Positions 58,740-64,000 of a stretch of DNA of 64,000 bases are shown piece after piece. Position numbers and translations under genes: made by a program. The stretch covers positions 16,377-80,376 of the forward strand of contig NZ_DASUCC010000076.1 of assembly GCF_035762905.1 (NCBI RefSeq). The letters are read 5' to 3'. The stretch's first letter is position 1. The number at the start of each line of letters is the position of its first letter. Origin of the DNA: DASYTH01 sp035762905 (GTDB lineage Bacteria; Actinomycetota; Actinomycetes; Mycobacteriales; Pseudonocardiaceae). The notes beneath the pieces are model-generated. The model had not been told where the DNA came from. It saw only the letters and a program-made list of their open reading frames with translations, and made no database searches.

Positions 58740-60086
58740 CGGGGTCAACGCGGCGGTCAGCAGGAACGCCGCGACGTTGAACCAGAGCGTGGCGGACACC
58801 GCGGCGCCGAAGTCCGCGGAACCGATGAGGGCGAACAGAATCGCGCCCGCGCCGGCGATGCCGATCGCCGAGCCCAGCTGCGTGGTGGCGTTGACCACCC
58901 CGGAGCCGGCGCCCGCGTCCCCGGCCGGCAGGCCGCCGAGCACACAGGTGGCCAGGATCGGCGTCAACAGGCCCATTCCCACGCCCACCAACAGGTTCGC
59001 CGCGGCCACCTCGACCCAGTCGAGGTCCGGCCCGCGCAGCCGCACGGCCAGGATCGTGCCCAGCACGGCGAGCGCGACCAGCAGGGCGCCCCCGGCGACG
59101 AACCGCCGTTCCCGGCCGCCGCCGAACCGGTACGCGACCTGGAACATCGCCACGATGCCCAGCGGACAGGCGGCGATGGCGAGCGCCGTCCGGCCGGCCG
59201 GCCAGCCGAGGCCGAACTGCAGGTGGTAGGTGAGCACGAAGGTGTAGGAGGTGGCGCCGATGAACGCGAACAGCGCCACCGCCAGGCCGGCCGAGAACGA
59301 GCGGCGGCGGAACAGGGACAGCGGCACCAGCGCCGAGCTCCCCCGCAGGCGCTGGTGCGCCACGAACCCGGCCAGCAGCGGCCCGGCCGCGGCCAACAGG
59401 GCGAACATCCAGACCGGCCAACCCTGTTCGCGGCCCTGCATCAGCGGGTAGAGCAACGCCAGCGCGGCCGCGCTGAGCAGCAACATGCCCGTCAGGTCCA
59501 ACCGGGGGGCGGACTCGCCGCGCAGCGCCGGCAGCAACCGGGCACCGAGCACCAGGGCGAGCACCCCGATCGGCAGGTTGACGAAGAACACCGCGCGCCA
59601 GCCGAGACCGAGCAGATCGAGGTCGGTCAGCAGGCCACCGAGCAGCGGCCCGCCGACGCTGCCCACGCTGAGCATCCCGCCGACCACCGCCGCGGCCAGC
59701 GGCAGCTCCCTGCGGTCGAACATCCGCACCACGAACGCCATGACCTGGGGCAGCATCAGGGCCGCCATCAGCCCCTGGGCGACCCGCCCGGCCACCAGCT
59801 GCGCCGGGGAACCCGCCAGGCCGGCCACCACCGAGGCCACCGTGAACAACGCCACCCCGGTGAGGAACATCCGCTTGGCGCCGAATACGTCGCCCAGCCG
59901 GCCGCCGGTGATCAGGAACATCGCGAAGGTCAGCGCGTAGCCGGTCAGGGTCCACTGCGCGGTGGCGAACCCGACGCCGAGATCGCGCTGGATGCTCGGC
60001 AGCGCAACGGTCACGATGTTCGCGTCCAGCCCGTCGAGGAACCCGGCAAGGCCGAGCACGCCGAGCGCCACCATCCGGTTCCGCAC
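58620..60086 (-). CDS. MFS drug-efflux transporter (DHA2/EmrB-QacA-like)
   Basis: This is a 488-residue membrane protein with 12-14 predicted transmembrane helices. It has the DHA2-type features LDANIVTVALPSIQRDL in helix 1, GGRLGDVFGAKRMFL (motif A) between helices 2 and 3, and PLLGGLLTD.LGWRAVFFVNLPIG (motif C region). It probably exports the cluster product by proton antiport. The start is GTG 60086, with GGGAG 7 nt upstream and only 12 bp after the PKS stop, so the two are co-transcribed. The hydrophilic tail of about 39 residues is encoded antisense to the VOC gene, and no earlier stop codon exists. Confidence 0.92.
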   Translation of the reverse strand: MRNRMVALGVLGLAGFLDGLDANIVTVALPSIQRDLGVGFATAQWTLTGYALTFAMFLITGGRLGDVFGAKRMFLTGVALFTVASVVAGLAGSPAQLVAGRVAQGLMAALMLPQVMAFVVRMFDRRELPLAAAVVGGMLSVGSVGGPLLGGLLTDLDLLGLGWRAVFFVNLPIGVLALVLGARLLPALRGESAPRLDLTGMLLLSAAALALLYPLMQGREQGWPVWMFALLAAAGPLLAGFVAHQRLRGSSALVPLSLFRRRSFSAGLAVALFAFIGATSYTFVLTYHLQFGLGWPAGRTALAIAACPLGIVAMFQVAYRFGGGRERRFVAGGALLVALAVLGTILAVRLRGPDLDWVEVAAANLLVGVGMGLLTPILATCVLGGLPAGDAGAGSGVVNATTQLGSAIGIAGAGAILFALIGSADFGAAVSATLWFNVAAFLLTAALTPLLAGGREQLDEVAGGVGEQNLPSSGSGHDVAAERQPRAA

Positions 60087-60098
60087 CTGATCACTCCC

Positions 60099-63000
60099 TC
60101 ACAGCGCGCCGAGCACGTCGTCCAGGGTCCGGTCCATCTCCTCCTCGGTCAGGCCCCCGGCCGCGTCCATCGCCCACCGCGTGCCGGCGGCCGGGTCATC
60201 CGGCGGCGCGGCGGGCGGCTCGCCGAAGGACAGCCGCTCGTACAGGAAGTCGGCGATCGCCCGCGGCGTCGGGTAGTCGAACGCCAGCGTGCTCGGCACG
60301 GCCACGTTGGTGTCCTTCGTGATGCGGTTCTTCAGCTCCACCGCCATCAGCGAGTCCCAACCCAGGTCCCGCATCGGTTTGTCCAGCGGCGCCGCGTCCG
60401 AGCCGGACAGCCCGAGCACCGCGGACACCTCCTGCTGGACGAACCCGCGCAGCGCGGCGAGCCGTTCCTCCTCGGCCAGACCGGCCAGCCGGTCCCGAAA
60501 CGCCGACGGGGTGGCCGCGGCGTGGCCGGCCCGCTTCGGCTTGGGCCGCACCAACTGCCGCAGCACGGCCGGCGGGTCCGCGGGCAGCCGGCCGAGGTCC
60601 AGCTTGACCGGCACCAGGTGTGCCTCGGGCCGGGCCAGCGCCGCGTCCAGCAGCCCGAGGCCTTCGCTCGGGGTCAGCGCCGCCACGCCCTGGCGGCGCA
60701 TCCGGGCCAGCTCGGCCTCACCGAGGCGGGCGGTCAGGCCGGTGCCGCCGCGCGCCCACAGGCCCCAGGCGAGACTGGTCGCGGCCAACCCGCGCCGGTT
60801 GCGGTGTGCGGCAAGGGCGTCCAGGAACGCGTTGGCGGCGGCGTAGTTGCCCTGGCCGGGCGAGCCGAGCGTGCCGGCGACGGAGGAGAACAGCACGAAC
60901 GCGGCGAGATCCAGCTCCCGGGTCGCCTCGTGCAGGTGCCAGGCGCCGGACAGCTTGGGCGCCAGCACCCGCTCGAACCGGTCGGGCGTCTGGTTGGTCA
61001 CGACACCGTCGTCGGTCGTCGCCGCCAGGTGCACCACGGCGGTGAGTGGGTGCTCGCGGCCGGCCTCGGCGACCAGCTCGGTCACCGCGCCGGCATCGGC
61101 CACGTCACCGGCGAGGACGCGCACGGACGCCGCGCCGGCCGCCCGGAGCAGCGCGCACAGCTCCGCGGCGCCGGCCGCCGCCGGGCCCTGCCGGGAGGTG
61201 AGCACCAGGTGCCGCACCCCGTGCGCCGTGACCAGGTGGCGGGCGACCTCCCGGCCCAGCTCGCCGGTGCCGCCGGTGACCAGCACGGTGCCGTCCCGGT
61301 CGAGTGCGCGCGGCACGGTGAGCACGATCTTGCCGGTGTGCCGGGCCTGCGCCATGAACCGGAACGCGGCCGGTGCCGCGCGCACGTCGTAGGCCAGGTA
61401 CGGCAGCGGTGTGATCACGCCCTGGTCGAGCAGCCCGGACAGCGCGGTGAGCATCCGGTGCAGCTCCCCCGGGTCCAGCGACATCAGGTCGAACGCCCGG
61501 TAGGCCACGCCCGGGTGCGCCGCGCCGACCTCCAGCGGGTCGCGCAGGTCGGTCTTGCCCATCTCCAGGAACCGGCCGCCGGGCCGCAGCATCCGCAGCG
61601 ACGCGTCGGTCAGCTCACCGGCCAGCGAGTTCAGCACCACGTCGACGCCGTCCGGCCAGGCCCGCTCGAAGCCGGCGTCGCGGGAGGACGCGATCCGGTC
61701 ACCGGGCAGCCCGAGCCGGCGCACGGCCGGCCACTTCGCCGGGCTGGCCGTGCCGTACACCTCGGCGCCAAGGTGCCGCGCGAGCTGCACGGCGGCCATG
61801 CCGACGCCACCGGCCGCCGCGTGCACCAGCACCCGCTCGCCCGCGACGACCCGGCCGAGGTCGACCAGCGCGTGGTAGGCGGTGAGGAAGGCGAGCGGGA
61901 TCGTGGCGCCCTGCTGGAAGCTCAGCGCGTCGGGCAACCGGGTCAGCAGCCGGGCGTCGCCGCGCGTCCGGGTGCCGAAGGCGCCGAACGCCAGGCCCAT
62001 CGCCCGGTCGCCGGGTCGCAGGTGGGTCACGCCGGGGCCGGTGGCCAGCACCACGCCGGCCAGCTCGAGGCCCAGCCTCGGGGTGGCGACCATGCCCAGC
62101 GCGTTGAGCACGTCGCGGAAGTTCATGCCGGCCGCCCGGACATCGACCAGCACCTCGTGCTCGCCGAGCGGCGCCGACAGGTCGGCCGGGATCAGCTCGA
62201 GGCTGTCCAGGCTGCCCGGCTCGGCCAGGTCCAGCTGCCAGGGCGCCGGGCCCGGCGGCGGGGTGAGGGCGCCGCCCTCGGCGCGCACCAGCCGGGGGAC
62301 GTGGCCGGTGCCGCCGCGCACGGCCAGTTCCGGCTCCCCGGCGAGCGCGAGGGCGGCCGGGAGCGGCCCGGCATCGTCGGCATCGTCGTCGAGATCGACC
62401 AGACGCAGCACCCGGTCCGGCTGCTCGCCGCGCACCGCCCGGATCAGCCCCCACAGGGGGGTGCGGGCGAGCGCGTCCACGGCGTCCTCGGGCCGGGCGG
62501 CGACCGCGTTCCTGGTCACCCAGACCAGCTCCGCGTCCGCCAGGCTCGGCTCGGTGAGCAGGCGTTGCAGCACCGGGAGCGCGCCGATCGTGCCGGCCAT
62601 GGCCGCGGTGCCGGTGCCGGGGCCGGTCGCGTCGACGACGATCCGGCGCGGCCGGCCGGCGCCGGCCAGCAGCGCATCGAGGTCGGCGAAGCCGGGCACG
62701 TCGAGGGCCGCGGGCAGCGGGCCGGCGCCGAGCACGACGGTGCCGGCCATGCCGTCCGGGTCGGGGAGTCGCACCGGCTGGAAGGCTAGGCGGTACAGGT
62801 GATCGGCGCTCGACGGGCGCAGCTTCGCCGGGTCCACCCGCTGGATCGCGAGCCCGGTGGCGTGCAGCACGGGCGTCCCGGTCGGGTCGGTGGCGAGCAC
62901 GGTGACGGTGCGGCCGGCACCCGTTGCCGCCGTGGTCTCGATCCGGACCCGCAGCTCGGTGCCGCCGGCCGCGTGCAGGGACACGCCGGTCCAGGCCACC

Positions 63001-64000
63001 GGCAGCGGCACCGTGTCCGGGGACTCGTCGTCGATGCCCACCGCGGCCAGCGCGTGCAGGGCGGCGTCGAGCAGCGCCGGATGGACACCGAAGGCGCCGG
63101 CGGCCTCGCGGTGCGCCTCGGGCAGCAGCACCCGGCCGTAGGCGACGCCGTCGCGGCGGGCCAGGCCGACCAGGCCCTGGAACGCCGGGCCGTACTCGAG
63201 GCCCTGCTCGGCCAGGCACGGGTAGAAGTCGTCGAGCGGCATCGGCTCGGCCCCGGCGACCGGCCAGTCAAGCAGGTCGGCGAGCCCGTCCGGCCGGTTG
63301 CCCGGTTCCGCGGCGGTGAGGTGTCCGCCGGCGTGCGCGGTCCAGTGCTCCGGGTCCGCGGTGGTCTCGGGCTGGCTGTAGATCCCGACCGGCCGGTGCC
63401 CGTCGTCGTCGGCCGGGCCGACGGTGACCTGGATCCGGACCGGCGTGCCCTCGGCGAGCACGAACGGTTGGGCCAGGGTCAGCTCGCCGACGCCCGCCGC
63501 GCCCACCGCCCGGGCGGCGGCCAGCGCGAGGTCGAGCAGGCCGGTGCCGGGAACGAGCACGGTGCCGGACACGGCGTGATCGCGCAGCCACGGGTGCTCG
63601 GTCAGGGACAGCCTGCCGGTCAGCAGATGGCCCTGCCCGCCGGCGAGCGACAGTTCCGCGGCCAGCCAGGGGTGATCGGCCGGCAGCAGACCCGAATGCC
63701 GGACGTCGCCGCCGCCGGCCGCGGGCGCCAGCCAGAAGTGCTGCCGCTGGAAGGCATAGGTCGGCAGGTCGGCGCGGCCCGCCCGGTCGACGACCCGGTC
63801 CACGGCGATGTCCTGCCCGGCCACGTGCAGCGCGCCGAGCGCCCGCACCAGCGCCCGTGCCTCGTCGACCTCGCCCGGAAAGTGCTGGGAGGCAACGAAG
63901 ACCGCGTCGCCGGTCAGGCAGCCGGCGGCCATGCCGGACAGCACGGCGGCCGGGCCGCACTCGAGGTATCGGGTGCTCCCCTGCTGTTCCAGGGTGTGCA
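60099..64000 (-). CDS. Type I modular PKS, fully reducing module (5' end beyond the window)
   Basis: The reading frame is open to the right edge, so this is the C-terminal part (about 1300 residues) of a larger synthase. It begins inside the end of an AT domain (RYLECGPAAVLSGM). Next come DH (HAVSGTVLVPG with HPALLDAALHAL), ER (LVHAAAGGVGMAAVQLARHLGAEVYG) and KR (LVTGGTGELGREVA; active-site SSVAGTLGSPGQGNYAAANAFL; the TDD in TTDDGVV suggests a B-type KR). An ACP follows with Ser in LGWDSLMAVELKNRI, and a short acidic tail, GGLTEEEMDRTLDDVLGAL, may be a docking helix. There is no TE, so the chain is handed on. It could build the acyl side chain of the peptide. The MFS pump follows 12 bp later. 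Confidence 0.95.
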   Translation of the reverse strand, partial: HTLEQQGSTRYLECGPAAVLSGMAAGCLTGDAVFVASQHFPGEVDEARALVRALGALHVAGQDIAVDRVVDRAGRADLPTYAFQRQHFWLAPAAGGGDVRHSGLLPADHPWLAAELSLAGGQGHLLTGRLSLTEHPWLRDHAVSGTVLVPGTGLLDLALAAARAVGAAGVGELTLAQPFVLAEGTPVRIQVTVGPADDDGHRPVGIYSQPETTADPEHWTAHAGGHLTAAEPGNRPDGLADLLDWPVAGAEPMPLDDFYPCLAEQGLEYGPAFQGLVGLARRDGVAYGRVLLPEAHREAAGAFGVHPALLDAALHALAAVGIDDESPDTVPLPVAWTGVSLHAAGGTELRVRIETTAATGAGRTVTVLATDPTGTPVLHATGLAIQRVDPAKLRPSSADHLYRLAFQPVRLPDPDGMAGTVVLGAGPLPAALDVPGFADLDALLAGAGRPRRIVVDATGPGTGTAAMAGTIGALPVLQRLLTEPSLADAELVWVTRNAVAARPEDAVDALARTPLWGLIRAVRGEQPDRVLRLVDLDDDADDAGPLPAALALAGEPELAVRGGTGHVPRLVRAEGGALTPPPGPAPWQLDLAEPGSLDSLELIPADLSAPLGEHEVLVDVRAAGMNFRDVLNALGMVATPRLGLELAGVVLATGPGVTHLRPGDRAMGLAFGAFGTRTRGDARLLTRLPDALSFQQGATIPLAFLTAYHALVDLGRVVAGERVLVHAAAGGVGMAAVQLARHLGAEVYGTASPAKWPAVRRLGLPGDRIASSRDAGFERAWPDGVDVVLNSLAGELTDASLRMLRPGGRFLEMGKTDLRDPLEVGAAHPGVAYRAFDLMSLDPGELHRMLTALSGLLDQGVITPLPYLAYDVRAAPAAFRFMAQARHTGKIVLTVPRALDRDGTVLVTGGTGELGREVARHLVTAHGVRHLVLTSRQGPAAAGAAELCALLRAAGAASVRVLAGDVADAGAVTELVAEAGREHPLTAVVHLAATTDDGVVTNQTPDRFERVLAPKLSGAWHLHEATRELDLAAFVLFSSVAGTLGSPGQGNYAAANAFLDALAAHRNRRGLAATSLAWGLWARGGTGLTARLGEAELARMRRQGVAALTPSEGLGLLDAALARPEAHLVPVKLDLGRLPADPPAVLRQLVRPKPKRAGHAAATPSAFRDRLAGLAEEERLAALRGFVQQEVSAVLGLSGSDAAPLDKPMRDLGWDSLMAVELKNRITKDTNVAVPSTLAFDYPTPRAIADFLYERLSFGEPPAAPPDDPAAGTRWAMDAAGGLTEEEMDRTLDDVLGAL

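Noticed and set aside
63944..64000. A start codon for the PKS at 63944
   Set aside because: The frame continues without a stop to the right edge and encodes the conserved end of an AT domain, so the GTG there is internal.

Overview
The window is about 70 percent GC. Its genes carry actinomycete hallmarks: GTG/TTG starts, GTGA/ATGA overlaps, SARP and LmbU regulators, and many secreted hydrolases. It therefore comes from a filamentous actinomycete. A Pseudonocardiales or Streptomyces-like host is plausible, but the species cannot be read from the sequence. No rRNA, tRNA, CRISPR array, insertion sequence or integrase was recognised.

The left part (1-16 kb) looks like ordinary chromosome. It holds a PadR-controlled ABC exporter, a BNR-repeat protein paired with a MoaD/ThiS-like protein, a small LuxR-type regulator, two extracytoplasmic proteins, a 3-hydroxyacyl-CoA dehydrogenase behind a 20-codon coupled reading frame, a secreted GH43/GH27 glycosidase pair, a WYL regulator divergent from a DinB-like protein, an M23 peptidase with FG-GAP repeats, and a Gmad2-LysM protein.

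From about 16.2 kb to the right edge the window is one large biosynthetic gene cluster, and the right end is cut inside a type I PKS gene. Its signature is a pair of precursor enzymes: a KtzT/PaiB-like heme protein (16183-16872) and a KtzI-like L-ornithine N5-hydroxylase (25270-26565). In known systems these two convert ornithine to N5-hydroxyornithine and then to piperazic acid, which has an N-N bond. An arginine-guanidine hydrolase family protein and a divergent ornithine cyclodeaminase family protein may feed or divert the ornithine pool.

The assembly machinery is a free-standing A-KR-T protein resembling enzymes that load an alpha-keto acid and reduce it to an alpha-hydroxy acid, a small NRPS (truncated C-A-T-C-T), and a 5366-residue NRPS (C-A-T-E-C-A-T-C-A-T-E-C-A-T-TE). 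It also includes a type II thioesterase and a fully reducing PKS module (AT-DH-ER-KR-ACP, 5' part missing). The first three adenylation pockets of the large NRPS are nearly identical, which suggests the same kind of residue, possibly piperazate, used up to three times. Two of these modules epimerise. Adding the hydroxy acid and the small NRPS gives roughly six building blocks, so a cyclic hexadepsipeptide-like product with a possible polyketide side chain is the best guess. Three mutually similar P450s would tailor it, and an MFS pump would export it.

Regulation is layered: a small SARP, a large AfsR-type SARP-NB-ARC-TPR protein, an LmbU-family protein and a TetR. Three exact-phase 11-bp direct repeats (18722-18754), the layout expected of a SARP site, lie between the OCD-SARP operon and a divergent small gene. 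That small gene (18864-19172) encodes a secreted, acidic peptide with five 12-residue repeats built on DDWPWD and carries a TTA codon. I recognise no family for it, and it is the most novel item in the window.
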